From the NCBI GenBank assembly GCA_024231905.1, contig JAAEQC010000033.1, positions 310,001 through 374,000 of the forward strand: DNA of 64,000 nt. The letters run 5' to 3'. Positions 28,563 to 38,050 of the stretch are shown here, one piece after another. This DNA comes from a bacterium (GTDB lineage: Bacteria > Krumholzibacteriota > Krumholzibacteriia > LZORAL124-64-63). How positions within the stretch are numbered: the first letter of the stretch is position 1; each line of letters starts with the position of its first letter. The translations under genes were made by a program, and so were the position numbers. Under the pieces are notes generated by a model. It was not told the origin of the DNA. It saw nothing but the letters and a program-made list of their open reading frames with translations, and searched no databases.

Positions 28563-28608
28563 CGACCGCCCGCTGGAACCAACGGGTGCTAGTCCTTCCT
28601 ATCGGTCG
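28563..28608 (-). other. Potential structured leader upstream of the pseudopilin operon
   Basis: A 6-bp outer stem (CGACCG with CGGTCG) encloses a hairpin with CCCG/CGGG arms. It lies about 120-160 bases before the pseudopilin ATG, just downstream of a CATAAT that could be a -10 box (no convincing -35). The rest of the 284-base gap between this operon and the anti-sigma gene shows no other feature. No known riboswitch consensus was recognised, and a chance hairpin is possible at this G+C content. Confidence 0.25.
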
Positions 28609-28730
28609 AATTATGGGTAACCTTCAGTAAAAATGAGGAGTCTGCGGCGATCATGAGGAACGTTGAACCCTCACGAGGCCTTAAGCGGCATCACGGATCA
28701 TGGCATTGTGCGAGTGAAGTAAGCGCTGGC

Positions 28731-29450
28731 TCAGTCTGTCGGTGGGACCACGCGGAACCACACGGAAGCGGAGGCGGCGGTGGCGGACAGGCCTTCCCGT
28801 CCCTCCACGTGCCAGAAGTAGGTCGTGCCCACGTCGAAGACGGCGCGGAGTGAATCGGGTACGTCGACGCGGGTCGTGGCCACGTCATCCAGGCGCAGGA
28901 TGGTTCCCAGGTCCTCGGTGAAGACTTCCAGATCGTAGGCGTCGAAGTCGCGGATCGTCTCCCAGGCGAAGCTGGTCGGCGCTTCCGGCACTTCGCCCAC
29001 GGGCGCGACACCCTCGATGGCCACCACGCCGGGACCGCCACGCATGGTGTCCTGGCCGCCCGGATCCTGGTCGCGCAGGCCGGGTACGTCGACCAGAAGG
29101 GCGATGCAGGCCACGGCGGCAGCCACCGCCGCCGGTCCGAGCCAGCGGGGCAGAATGCGCCATCCGGACCGCCGATGCACGGCTGGACGGGTGGACGTGC
29201 GCCAGACATGGTCCAGACGGCCGGCGGCCGTGTCCCAGCCGGCCTCGTCGGCCGCGGCGGTGTCGGTCTCCAGGGCTTCGAAGCGCGCCAGGCGCTTGGA
29301 CTCGAGACGGCAGACGGCGCAAACCTCCAGGTGAGCATCCACCCGGGCAGCCGTGTCCGCATCCAGCAGACCGCCGGCGCGGTTCAGCAGGAGGTCCAGG
29401 TCCGGGTGCGTCCCCACGCCCCGGTCCGGTCGTTTGCGATCATCCTGCAC
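28731..29450 (-). CDS. Zinc-finger anti-sigma factor with extracytoplasmic FN3-like domain
   Basis: 239 residues. The N-terminal cytoplasmic part has the ZAS/zf-HC2 signature HLEVCAVC (His40, Cys44, Cys47) with HPDLDLLLN upstream. One transmembrane helix (about 103-121) follows. The outer domain (about 135-239) looks like a fibronectin type III fold ('FAWETIRDFDAYDLEVF', 'GTTYFWHVEG'). This is the layout of membrane anti-sigma factors that release their ECF sigma after proteolysis. The GTG start lies 10 bases inside the sigma gene and has its own GGAGG. The gene is immediately downstream of its presumed partner. Confidence 0.85.
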   Translation of the reverse strand: MQDDRKRPDRGVGTHPDLDLLLNRAGGLLDADTAARVDAHLEVCAVCRLESKRLARFEALETDTAAADEAGWDTAAGRLDHVWRTSTRPAVHRRSGWRILPRWLGPAAVAAAVACIALLVDVPGLRDQDPGGQDTMRGGPGVVAIEGVAPVGEVPEAPTSFAWETIRDFDAYDLEVFTEDLGTILRLDDVATTRVDVPDSLRAVFDVGTTYFWHVEGREGLSATAASASVWFRVVPPTD

Positions 29451-30027
29451 GTCGATCCTCCCGGGCTACCAGCCGGCGGAACTTCCGCCGTGCGTTCTGG
29501 ATCAGGGTGCGTGCTCCCGTGGCATTGTCGCACCCGAGGGTCCTCGTGACTTCGTTCACAGTAAGGCCGTCCCGGTAATGGAGAACGAAGGCCTCCAGTT
29601 CGTCCGCGGCCATGCGCTCGTGCGCCCGGTCGAGCAGGCGCGCCAGGACACCCTCCGTATCCGAGCGCCGCACTTCCTCCGCGCAACGCTCGTCCTCCAC
29701 GTCCACGTCCTCCAGGCTCGCCAGGCGTTTGCGCCAAGCGACGCCCCGCTGCGCCTGCCGGGCCAGGCAGTGGTTGCGCGCGACGGCGTACACCCAGGTC
29801 GAGAAACGGGAGCGGCCGGCGAAGCCTTCCAGGTGGCGGAAGAGCTTGATGAAGATCTCCTGGGTGAGGTCCACGGCCTCGTCCGGGTCGTGGGTGAATC
29901 CGTGACACCACAGGTAGATCCGCCGGCGGTAGCGACGGTAGATCTCATCGCTCACCGTCTCGTCGGCGCTGGCTCCCCACAGGGCGGCCAGTTCCTCGTC
30001 GCTCCGTTGCCCGAGTTCCCGACTCAC
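29440..30027 (-). CDS. ECF-family RNA polymerase sigma factor
   Basis: 195 residues. Sigma region 2 reads 'IYRRYRRRIYLWCHGFTHDPDEAVDLTQEIFIKLFRHLEGFAGRSRFSTWVYAVARNHCL'. After a linker, region 4 reads 'LHYRDGLTVNEVTRTLGCDNATGARTLIQNARRKFRR'. No region 3 is present, so it is an extracytoplasmic-function type. It probably starts at GTG after GAAGGGAG. Overlap with the zf-HC2 gene implies the classical sigma/anti-sigma pair. Upstream by 54 bases on the same strand is the CHAT-TPR gene, an association that may be functional. Confidence 0.93.
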   Translation of the reverse strand: MSRELGQRSDEELAALWGASADETVSDEIYRRYRRRIYLWCHGFTHDPDEAVDLTQEIFIKLFRHLEGFAGRSRFSTWVYAVARNHCLARQAQRGVAWRKRLASLEDVDVEDERCAEEVRRSDTEGVLARLLDRAHERMAADELEAFVLHYRDGLTVNEVTRTLGCDNATGARTLIQNARRKFRRLVAREDRRAG

Positions 30028-30081
30028 TCTTTGGGACTCCCTTCAGGGTCGGATGACACAAAAAACGTAGGGATCATTGTA

Positions 30082-33000
30082 TCAGGTCCGGCGGCGGGTC
30101 CAAACGACCAGGATGACGACCGCCGCCACGGCTGCGGCCAGAAGGGCCAGGCTCCGGCCACCGGGGCCGGAACGGGCCACGACCGACTCCGGCAGACGCA
30201 CGCCACCATCGCCCACCAGGATGAAGTCGGCCCAGCGTCCGCCGACACCCGTCTCCCAGGTCATGGCTTCCAGGCGGGCCCGGCGCAGGGCCCCGGCGGC
30301 GGTCTCCCCCCGGCGCAAGTGGTCGTAGAATCCGTCCATGAACCGGCGTGTGAACACGTCGCCTACGTCCGTCTGGGCCGCCAGGACGCAGGTGCCGCCG
30401 GCGAAGAGGAAGGCTTGCGTGAGGCCGGTCACGCCCTCGCCCACCGCGAGCACACCCCGGGCCGAGCGGCAGGAGGCGAGGGTGACCACCGAGGCGCCCA
30501 GATCCAGGGCCGCGGCTTCGTTCCACTGGAGGAGGCCGTCGCCGCCGTCACCACCGTGCGGCCGGCCCAGCACCACGAAGGATCGTCGGGTATCGCGGGC
30601 GTCCGCGTCGCTGTGGGCGGCCAGATGCAGGACGGCGGCTCGGTCCAGGGGTGTGGCGGCCAGGGCGGCCTCGGTGGCCTCGGGGCCCACCAGGACGATG
30701 GCGTCGCTGAAATGGGCGGCGACCGCCCGCGCTTCGGCGTCGGCGTGCTGCAGGGGTGAGAAGGGGCGTCCTTCGTAGGGATGCAGGCGCGTGCCTTCAC
30801 CCGGGCCACCGCAACCCACCGCGATCACGGGCACGACCGGCTCCGTCCGCGTCTCGCGGCGCTCCGCCTCGCGCCGTCGCAACTGGTCCAGCACCTGGAG
30901 CGACGGCGTCGTGAACAGGTCGCAGTCCCGGGCCAAGGGACCGTCGGCACCTTCCAGGGCCGCGAAGGGCAAGCGATGCAACAGACCGTCGGGCACGATG
31001 ATCAGGACCGGCGGCGGATCGCCTGCACCCAGGACTGGCGCCACCAGCAGTTGGTGGAGCCCGCGTCCGGCCGAGCGGATCTGGTCGCCGGTGGAACTGG
31101 GTGATTCGCGCAGGGCCAGGAAGCGGCGGACCCGGGTCTCGATCTCCTCCCGCGGCGGTAAAGGATGGGCGCGCACCCGGCCACCGGACAGGTGGAACAG
31201 CCACGACCGCTCGCGACCCAGGAAGTAGGACACCACATCCTCGCCCGGTTGAAGCATGCCCACCAGTTCCTGCGGTTCCGGATGGCGTACGGCGAAGGTG
31301 GCCGGCCCACTGTCCTGGCCGGCCGTGTCGAGGCGGAGCAGCAAGTACGCCGTCTCCAGTTCGGACACCCGCGCACGCGCCGTGGCCCGTGCCGTATCCG
31401 GCAGATCCGTTCCCTGCAACCGTTGCTGCTCGAAGGCGATAGCGGCCAGGATCTCTCGCCCCTCGGCGCCGGCCTGACCGTACTCCTGGCCCGCGCGCGC
31501 AGCCCGCAGCCGGCAGGCCAGGACTTGGGCCCGGGAGCGTTCGGCGCAGGCGAAGGCCAGCAGCGCTCCGTCCGGACCACCGGTCGTTGCCTGGAGATCG
31601 ACCACCCGTTCATAGGGCCCGAGGGCCGAACGCAGCAGGTGGTGCTGCAACTCGTCGCTGCCCACGTTGCGCCGCAGGGACTCGACCACCTGGATGGCCT
31701 GCTCCTGGGCGGCCAGGGCGCCGACCGTGTCGCCGGCGGCCAGATGAACGTCGCCCAGTTCCGACAAGCAGGCCCATTCCTCCTCGGGCAGACCGCCGGC
31801 CTGGGCGGCGGCCAGGGCCTCCCACGCCAGATCCACCGATCGGACCGGGTCCGTGGCCAGGCGAGCCTGGAGACGGCGGGTCCGGGATCGCAGCAGGTAG
31901 TGGCCCCGGGGCGCGAGCCGGGTGTCCGCCTCGTCCAGGAACCGCGCCGCCGACCCGGTGTCGCCGGCGTTCAGATCCATCTCCGCCAGCTCGGTCAGGG
32001 CCCAGATAGTTGCGGTCCGGTCCTGCCAGCGTCGGGCCAGGTCCAGGGCCTGCTCCAGGTGGGCCCGGGCCCGGTCGGGCCGGCCGGCAGCCGTGTTGAC
32101 GGCGGCCAATCCCGAGACCGCCTGCCGGAGCAGCTCCTCCAGATCGTGCTCCCTGGCCACGGTCTCGGCCAACTGGAACTCGGCCAGCGCCCGATCCCAG
32201 TCCCCCAGACGGAAGTGGATGTCGCCCAGGGCCACCCGGGCGTCGCCGACGCTCTCCATGTCGCCGATCTGGTGGGCCAGGTCCAGGGAGGCGTGGTTGT
32301 GGACGAGGGCCGCCCGGAAGTCGCCCCGCAGCACGTCGAGCATGCCCAGGGCGTGGCGGCAGAAAGCCACGCTCATGTGGTCGCCCACCTCCCGGTTCAC
32401 CTCGATGGCGCGCAGGTAGTAGTCCTCGGCCCGGTCCAGGTGGCCCAGACGGTGGTTGGAGAGGGCCAGGCCCGCGAGCACCCAGTTCAGGATCTGCCGG
32501 GCGCCGGTCTCGTCGATGATCTCCAGGCAGGCCGTATAGTGCCCGTCGGCCTCGGTGTAATGGCCCGCCACCATGAGGTTGTAAGCCAGGCGCTGGCGGG
32601 CGGCCAGTTCGCCCTGGCGATTGCGATTCTTCACGAAGGCGGCGTAGGCGTCGCGGAAATGGGCGATGGCCCCATCCCGGTTGCCGTCGGTCTCGTCCAC
32701 GGCGCCGAGTCCCGCGTGGATATGGCCGCCCATGGATTGCAGATCGCAGGACTCCATGAGAGCCGCGGCCTCTTCCAGCATGACGCGGGCGGCACCCGCG
32801 TCCCGGGCCTGGGTGTGGTCGTAGCTGAGATTGAGCAGGATGCGCAGCTGCCGGGGCGCGTCGCCGATGGAGCGGACCAGGGACAGGGCCTCCTCGTAGT
32901 AGCCCCGGGAGAGATCCGGTCGGCGTAGGCGTGACGCTACGGCTCCGCGTCCGTTGAGGGCGTCGGCCAGGGTCGTGCGCCGCCCCGCCGCCCGGGCTCG

Positions 33001-33576
33001 GTTCTCGACGGCCGCGTAGAGGCTGTCGGCCCGGTCGTAGCGGCCGGCCACGTTGTGGGCCCCGGCCAGGCGGATCAAGGCCTCCTCCCGACCCCGCCGG
33101 TCGCGGGCCGCAGCCAGGGCCTGCCGCGCCATCTCCTGCGCGGCCCCGGGACGCCCGCCCTGCAGGGCGCAGTCGGCCCCTTCCAGGCAGATGGCCGCCA
33201 GGCCGGCCGTATCGCCGCCGGCGGCGGCGGACGCTGCCGCCGCTCGGTAAGCAGTCAGACCTTCGGCCACACGACCGTCGAACCGCGCCAGCATAGCCCG
33301 GCGGAAGGCGGCCAGACCGCCGTCCTCGGGCCAGCGCGCCGCTTCCATGCGCTCCAGGAATACGCAGTTCCGGCGCCAGGCCTCCACCAGCCCCCAGGCC
33401 GCGGCGGGTCCACCCGCCCCGTCTTCCAGAAGCCCGGTGAAGAAACTGTCGGCCGCCGCGTTCTCGCCGGCGTCGAGCAGCGCCCAGCCCCGTTCGCAGT
33501 CGGATGCCCGCACACCCGTCGCCAGGAAAGACGTCATGATCAGGGACAAGATGATGCTGCGGCAAGGTTTGGACAT
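30082..33576 (-). CDS. CHAT-domain (caspase-like) protein with TPR array, envelope-anchored
   Basis: 1,164 residues. A signal peptide (MSKPCRSIILSLIMTSFLATGVRA) is followed by about 15 degenerate tetratricopeptide repeats (to ~residue 700), for example 'GNRDGAIAHFRDAYAAFVKNRN' and 'LGDWDRALAEFQLAETVAREHD'. The CHAT domain (~830-1120) has the clan CD dyad: His988 in 'VLHLAAHSDADARD' and Cys1036 in 'VVTLASCRSARG'. A C-terminal helix (~1140-1159) ends in basic residues, so the protease domain should lie outside the cytoplasm, anchored by its tail. CHAT proteins are caspase relatives (separase, TPR-CHAT). Much longer in-frame upstream reading was rejected because it runs antisense into the divergent FG-GAP gene. 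Confidence 0.85.
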   Translation of the reverse strand: MSKPCRSIILSLIMTSFLATGVRASDCERGWALLDAGENAAADSFFTGLLEDGAGGPAAAWGLVEAWRRNCVFLERMEAARWPEDGGLAAFRRAMLARFDGRVAEGLTAYRAAAASAAAGGDTAGLAAICLEGADCALQGGRPGAAQEMARQALAAARDRRGREEALIRLAGAHNVAGRYDRADSLYAAVENRARAAGRRTTLADALNGRGAVASRLRRPDLSRGYYEEALSLVRSIGDAPRQLRILLNLSYDHTQARDAGAARVMLEEAAALMESCDLQSMGGHIHAGLGAVDETDGNRDGAIAHFRDAYAAFVKNRNRQGELAARQRLAYNLMVAGHYTEADGHYTACLEIIDETGARQILNWVLAGLALSNHRLGHLDRAEDYYLRAIEVNREVGDHMSVAFCRHALGMLDVLRGDFRAALVHNHASLDLAHQIGDMESVGDARVALGDIHFRLGDWDRALAEFQLAETVAREHDLEELLRQAVSGLAAVNTAAGRPDRARAHLEQALDLARRWQDRTATIWALTELAEMDLNAGDTGSAARFLDEADTRLAPRGHYLLRSRTRRLQARLATDPVRSVDLAWEALAAAQAGGLPEEEWACLSELGDVHLAAGDTVGALAAQEQAIQVVESLRRNVGSDELQHHLLRSALGPYERVVDLQATTGGPDGALLAFACAERSRAQVLACRLRAARAGQEYGQAGAEGREILAAIAFEQQRLQGTDLPDTARATARARVSELETAYLLLRLDTAGQDSGPATFAVRHPEPQELVGMLQPGEDVVSYFLGRERSWLFHLSGGRVRAHPLPPREEIETRVRRFLALRESPSSTGDQIRSAGRGLHQLLVAPVLGAGDPPPVLIIVPDGLLHRLPFAALEGADGPLARDCDLFTTPSLQVLDQLRRREAERRETRTEPVVPVIAVGCGGPGEGTRLHPYEGRPFSPLQHADAEARAVAAHFSDAIVLVGPEATEAALAATPLDRAAVLHLAAHSDADARDTRRSFVVLGRPHGGDGGDGLLQWNEAAALDLGASVVTLASCRSARGVLAVGEGVTGLTQAFLFAGGTCVLAAQTDVGDVFTRRFMDGFYDHLRRGETAAGALRRARLEAMTWETGVGGRWADFILVGDGGVRLPESVVARSGPGGRSLALLAAAVAAVVILVVWTRRRT

Positions 33577-33732
33577 GCTTCGATCATACCATTTCAGCAG
33601 GTTATTCGGTTTTTTTGTGTCAAGACTCGTCCAGAATCGGTCCCAACCCGTGACCGAAGACACACAGGCGGATTCCGGCCCCGAACACCCGGCCCGGATC
33701 CCGCTCTTGGCCCCGGGGGGAGGTCCTCGCCC

Positions 33733-36700
33733 ATGTTCCGTTCCCATCAGCACCCCGTCAATCGCACCCGGCTCCTGGTGAGCATCGTGGCCCTGGCCGC
33801 ACTTTTTGCGGCCACTCCATACGTGATGAATCCCGCAACCACGGCCGTACCGGACATGACGCCCACAGACGTGGATGCCGACTGGTGGGCCCGGATCAGC
33901 AGCGACTTGGCCGCCCGTGAATACCACGCCTCCCCCCTGGGAGACGGTTTCCAGGCCCCCAACCGCCGGCACGGCCTGCGCACGGTCTTCCAGGCTGACG
34001 GCATCAGGATCACGCGCCGCGGCACGACGCCGGACTGGTCGTGGAACTGGTCCCTGGCCTCCTGGGGACGCGACGAGCAGATCGCCGCGGACCCGGTCCA
34101 GCCCCGGGCCGAAGGCGCCCGTGTCAGCTACGAGCGCCCAGGCCTGAGCGAATGGTACGAGAACCGGGAAGACGGGCTCGAGCAAGGTTTCGAGATCGCC
34201 TCCGCCCCCGCTGGAACCGGTGAACTCCGGCTCGAGGGGCGGGTCGAGACCGACCTCCGGGCCCGCGTCTCCCGGGATCGCGGCGTGGTCTTCGAGAACG
34301 AAGACGGCATGGCCGCCCTGGACTACGCCGAACTCCACGTGTGGGACGCCACGGGCCGTGAACTGCCCGCCCGCATGGACTGGAACGACGGCGCCCTGGC
34401 CCTGGCCGTGGACGACCGCGATGCCGTCTATCCGGTCACCGTCGATCCCATCGTGACCACTCCCTCCTGGACCGAGGAGGGCAGCCAGATCAACGCCGAC
34501 TTCGGGTTCTCGGTGGCCACCGCCGGCGATGTCAACGGCGACGGCTTCAGCGACGTGATCATCGGCTCCCCCGACTACTCGCTGACCGGTTTCATCGTGC
34601 ACGGACGCGCCTGGGTCTACCTGGGCTCGGCCTCGGGCTTGGCCTCCTCGCCGGCATGGTTCGACGACGGCGACGGCGACGATGCCGACTTCGGCTACGA
34701 CGTGGCCTGCGCCGGCGACGTCAACGGCGACGGCTACGACGACGTCATCGTGGGCTCTCCCGGCTGGATCGACGACCTGGCCCAGGACGGCCGCGCCTAC
34801 GTCTACCACGGTTCGGCTTCGGGCCTGTCGACCTCTCCCGACTGGGACGACAACGACGGCAACTACAACAGCTACCGCTATGGCCATTCGGTGGGCACGG
34901 CGGGCGACGTCAACGGTGACGGCTACGACGACATCGTCATCGGCGACCCCTGGGCCCCGGCCACCAGCGGCTACGGCCGCGTGAACGTGTGGTACGGATC
35001 GGCCACCGGTCTCGGCTACAGTCCCTCCTGGCGCGCCACCGGACCCACCGGCGACCCCTCCCACCTGGGCCGGTCCGTCTCCACCGCCGGCGACATCGAC
35101 GGCGACGGCTACGACGACATCGTGGCCGGCGCCATCTACGCCGACAGCGGCGGCTGGGACCGCGGCGCCATCTACGTGTACAACGGCTCGGCCACCGGCC
35201 TGCCCGCCACCCACGACCAGATGATCGCCGGCGACGTCAACTACCTGCGTATGGGCGAGGCCGTCTCCCTGGCCGGCGACGTCAACGGCGACGGCTACGG
35301 CGACGTGGTGGTGGGCTGCCCCACCGACAACGACTTCTGCACCGAAGAGCCCCACATCCGTCTCTACGCCGGATCGGCCTCGGGGCTGTCCACGACCCCC
35401 GACTGGTCCTACGGCGCCTACCTGGCCGAACCTTCCATCGGCTACCACGTGGCCTGTGGCGGCGACGTCAACGGCGACGGCTACGCCGAGATCGTCATGG
35501 GCTACTACGGATACGGCACCAACGAGGGCCGTCTCATGCTCTTCTACGGAAGTCCCACCGGCCCGGGCACGGTCTACAACTGGTGGGCGAACGGCGACCA
35601 GGACAACGCCTGGCTCGCGGCCTGCGGCACCGCCGGCGACGTCAACGGCGACGGCTACAGCGACATCATCGGCGGCGCCCCCTATTACGACGGCGCCAGT
35701 TCCAGCTGTGGCCTCGTGTCCGTCTGGTACGGCGGCCCCGACCGCATGGCCGGTTCAGCCGCCTGGGTCACCGAGAGCAACCAGGCCTCCGCCGTCTACG
35801 GTTACTCCGTAGCCAATGCCGGCGACGTCAACGGCGACGGCTTCGACGACATCCTCGTGGGCGCGCCCTACTACGACAACGGGCAAAGCGATGAAGGCGC
35901 CGTCTTCCTGTACCTGGGCTCCCACCTGGGCCCCGCCGCCCTGCCCGCCTGGTGGGCCGAGAGCAACCAGGAGAACTCGCTCTTCGGCTACGACGTGGCC
36001 GGGGCGGGCGACGTCAACGGCGACGGCCTGATGGACCTGATGGCGGGTGCGCCTGAATATGAGACCGGCAGCTACGACGGCGAGGGCTCGGCCTTCGTCT
36101 GGCACAGCGTCCTGGGCGGCGGCCCCTACGGCAACCCCGCCAACGCCGACTGGCGCTGCTACTCCAAGCAGGCCGGAGCCTGGATGGGTTGCTCGGTGGC
36201 CGGCGCCGGCGATGTCAACGGCGACGGCTATGCCGACGTCGTTGTCGGCGCTCCCTTGTACGACAACGGCACCGCCAACGAGGGCATGATCTTCGTCTAC
36301 CACGGCTCCGACGACGGGCTTTCGGGCAATCCTGCCTGGACCCACGACACGAACAAGGAAGACTGCCGCTACGGCTGGAGCGTGGACACGGCCGGCGACG
36401 TCAACGGCGACGGCTACAGCGACGTCATCGTCGGCGCCCCCTACTACGACCACCCTGACGATCGCGAGGGGCTGGCCTTCATCTACACGGGATCGGCGAG
36501 CGGGATGTCGACGGGTGCTCCCTGGTGGTACGGCCAGGGCGATCAGGCCAGCGCCCATTTCGGGTTCTGCGTCTCCACTGCCGGCGACGTGAACGCCGAC
36601 GGCTACAGCGACTGGATCATCGGCGTCCCCGACTGGGACGACATGGCCATCGACCAGGGAATTGCCCTCGTCTGGTACGGCGGCGCCACGGCGCCCGTCT

Positions 36701-37782
36701 CGGGCACGCCCGCCAACGCTCCCTGGAACGCGGTTTTCGAGGCCGAGAATGCCGGAATCGGCGGTGCAGTCAGCGAAGGGGGCGACGTGAACGCCGACGG
36801 CTACAGCGACGTGCTCATCGGCGGCCCCGGCGTCGACTACAGCGGCATGAACTCCAGCGGGCGGGCCGAGGTGTGGCTCGGCTCGTCCACCGGCCTGGCC
36901 ACAGACTACACCCACTGGTTCGCCGGCGGCACCAATGCCGGCGCCCAGTTCGGCAACGCCCTGGCGGCCGGCGACTTCAACGGCGATGGCTTCGGAGACG
37001 TGCTCATCGGCGCCCCCTACCACGACCAGGGCGAGGTCAACGAGGGTCGGGCCTACATCTACTGGGGCAACGGCCGCCGCGGCATGTCCCGTACCCCGCG
37101 CATGTGGCAACACGACCAGACCACCCGCCTGGCGCCCCTGGGCCTGACCTCCCTGGGCACCGAATTCTGCGTGGGCGCCCGCGGGCGCATGCCCGGCGGA
37201 CGGGGCAACGTACGGCTGGAGGTCGAATGCGAGGAGTTCGGCACGACCTTCGACGGTTCGGGCCTGGTACGGGGCGACTGGACCGACACGGGCGCGCCGT
37301 CCGGAGCGCCGGGCAGCTATGTGGACCTGGTCGAACCGGTGACCGGCCTGACCATCGACACGGGCTACCACTGGCGCATGCGGCTGGCCAGCACCAGCCC
37401 CTACTTCCCACGTTCGCCGTGGCTGGGCCTGAGCTGGAACGGAGCCTCGGAACTGGACCTGCGCACGGGCACCGCGGCCAGTGCGGTCGGCGACACGCCG
37501 GGCCCGCTCGCCCGCGGCCTGGTGGCATCCCCCAACCCGTTCAATCCCACCACCGAGTTCAGCTGGACCCTGGGCGAGTCCCAGGCCGTGCACCTGAAGA
37601 TCTTCGACGCCCGCGGCCGCCTGGTCCGCAATCTGGTGGCCGGCCACCGGAGCGCCGGGCCCGGCATCGCCGTGTGGGACGGACGTGACGACGCCGGCCG
37701 CGACCTGGCGTCGGGTATCTACTTGGCCCGCCTGCGCACCGGCAGCGCCACGCGGCTGACCAAGGTCACGCTCATGAAGTAG
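33733..37782 (+). CDS. Secreted FG-GAP (integrin-alpha-like) repeat protein with FlgD-type C-terminal sorting domain
   Basis: 1,349 residues. A signal anchor (LLVSIVALAALFAATPYVM) follows a strong GGGGGGAGG site. Residues ~30-245 are a family-specific beta domain. Then come 14 FG-GAP repeats of ~62 residues, each with a Ca-binding loop of the form GDVNGDGYxD followed by [IV][IV]xGxP; these would fold into two seven-bladed propellers. A ~110-residue beta domain follows. The last ~85 residues are 'SPNPFNPTTEFSWTL...DGRDDAGRDLASGIYLARL', a FlgD-Ig-like C-terminal domain used as a sorting or anchoring signal in FCB-group and related phyla. The role is probably surface adhesion. The DNA repeats of the GDVNGDG codons are coding. 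Confidence 0.9.
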   Translation: MFRSHQHPVNRTRLLVSIVALAALFAATPYVMNPATTAVPDMTPTDVDADWWARISSDLAAREYHASPLGDGFQAPNRRHGLRTVFQADGIRITRRGTTPDWSWNWSLASWGRDEQIAADPVQPRAEGARVSYERPGLSEWYENREDGLEQGFEIASAPAGTGELRLEGRVETDLRARVSRDRGVVFENEDGMAALDYAELHVWDATGRELPARMDWNDGALALAVDDRDAVYPVTVDPIVTTPSWTEEGSQINADFGFSVATAGDVNGDGFSDVIIGSPDYSLTGFIVHGRAWVYLGSASGLASSPAWFDDGDGDDADFGYDVACAGDVNGDGYDDVIVGSPGWIDDLAQDGRAYVYHGSASGLSTSPDWDDNDGNYNSYRYGHSVGTAGDVNGDGYDDIVIGDPWAPATSGYGRVNVWYGSATGLGYSPSWRATGPTGDPSHLGRSVSTAGDIDGDGYDDIVAGAIYADSGGWDRGAIYVYNGSATGLPATHDQMIAGDVNYLRMGEAVSLAGDVNGDGYGDVVVGCPTDNDFCTEEPHIRLYAGSASGLSTTPDWSYGAYLAEPSIGYHVACGGDVNGDGYAEIVMGYYGYGTNEGRLMLFYGSPTGPGTVYNWWANGDQDNAWLAACGTAGDVNGDGYSDIIGGAPYYDGASSSCGLVSVWYGGPDRMAGSAAWVTESNQASAVYGYSVANAGDVNGDGFDDILVGAPYYDNGQSDEGAVFLYLGSHLGPAALPAWWAESNQENSLFGYDVAGAGDVNGDGLMDLMAGAPEYETGSYDGEGSAFVWHSVLGGGPYGNPANADWRCYSKQAGAWMGCSVAGAGDVNGDGYADVVVGAPLYDNGTANEGMIFVYHGSDDGLSGNPAWTHDTNKEDCRYGWSVDTAGDVNGDGYSDVIVGAPYYDHPDDREGLAFIYTGSASGMSTGAPWWYGQGDQASAHFGFCVSTAGDVNADGYSDWIIGVPDWDDMAIDQGIALVWYGGATAPVSGTPANAPWNAVFEAENAGIGGAVSEGGDVNADGYSDVLIGGPGVDYSGMNSSGRAEVWLGSSTGLATDYTHWFAGGTNAGAQFGNALAAGDFNGDGFGDVLIGAPYHDQGEVNEGRAYIYWGNGRRGMSRTPRMWQHDQTTRLAPLGLTSLGTEFCVGARGRMPGGRGNVRLEVECEEFGTTFDGSGLVRGDWTDTGAPSGAPGSYVDLVEPVTGLTIDTGYHWRMRLASTSPYFPRSPWLGLSWNGASELDLRTGTAASAVGDTPGPLARGLVASPNPFNPTTEFSWTLGESQAVHLKIFDARGRLVRNLVAGHRSAGPGIAVWDGRDDAGRDLASGIYLARLRTGSATRLTKVTLMK

Positions 37783-37797
37783 CCGGGGGATGAGGGA

Positions 37798-37826
37798 GGC
37801 GGCGGGGGCATCCGGCCCCCGCCGCC
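37798..37826 (+). terminator. Strong stem-loop after the FG-GAP gene
   Basis: A perfect 12-bp stem (GGCGGCGGGGGC with GCCCCCGCCGCC) with loop ATCCG, 15 bases after the stop. No U-run follows, so it may act as an RNA-stabilising hairpin or a weak terminator. The remaining bases up to the DAHP synthase start hold no other supported element. Confidence 0.5.
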
Positions 37827-38050
37827 GGTATCCACCCGGGAAGTCGAGAAAACCAGTACCGCCATCGCCGCAGCGCGCGCCTGTCCTTCGCCCCTTGGCT
37901 CTGCTTCCTGGCCGCCTGCGGCGGTGGCGACGACATGACTCATGGTCATGCGGGGTGGCGGCTGACGCTTTTTTTCCTGTTCATTTCTTCCGGGAAGCCG
38001 ATCAATATGGGACCGAACCAGTCCCTGTCCTTTTCGCCCGGGAGAGATCC

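Noticed and set aside
28447..28730. c-di-GMP riboswitch or sigma-54 promoter before the pseudopilin operon
   Set aside because: The GEMM-I conserved segments and the GG/GC elements of sigma-54 are absent.
31165..32928. Long plus-strand ORF opposite the CHAT-TPR gene
   Set aside because: Gln/Gly/Val-rich shadow of the TPR repeats, no ribosome site.
33617..33622. TTGACA on the minus strand before the CHAT gene
   Set aside because: No -10 box occurs at 16-18 bases; the only TATGAT is 29 bases away.
33577..35448. Upstream extension of the CHAT frame, giving a 1,788-residue protein
   Set aside because: The extra part is antisense to the FG-GAP gene and precedes a clear signal peptide, so the internal ATG is the start.
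34500..37050. Regularly spaced similar DNA units (about 180-195 bases), superficially repeat-array-like
   Set aside because: They encode FG-GAP repeats in one open frame; not a CRISPR or satellite.
37935..38050. Phe-rich ORF (L-F-F-L-F) upstream of DAHP synthase, resembling an attenuation leader
   Set aside because: It has no ribosome site, its frame continues past the aroF start, and no terminator lies between it and aroF.
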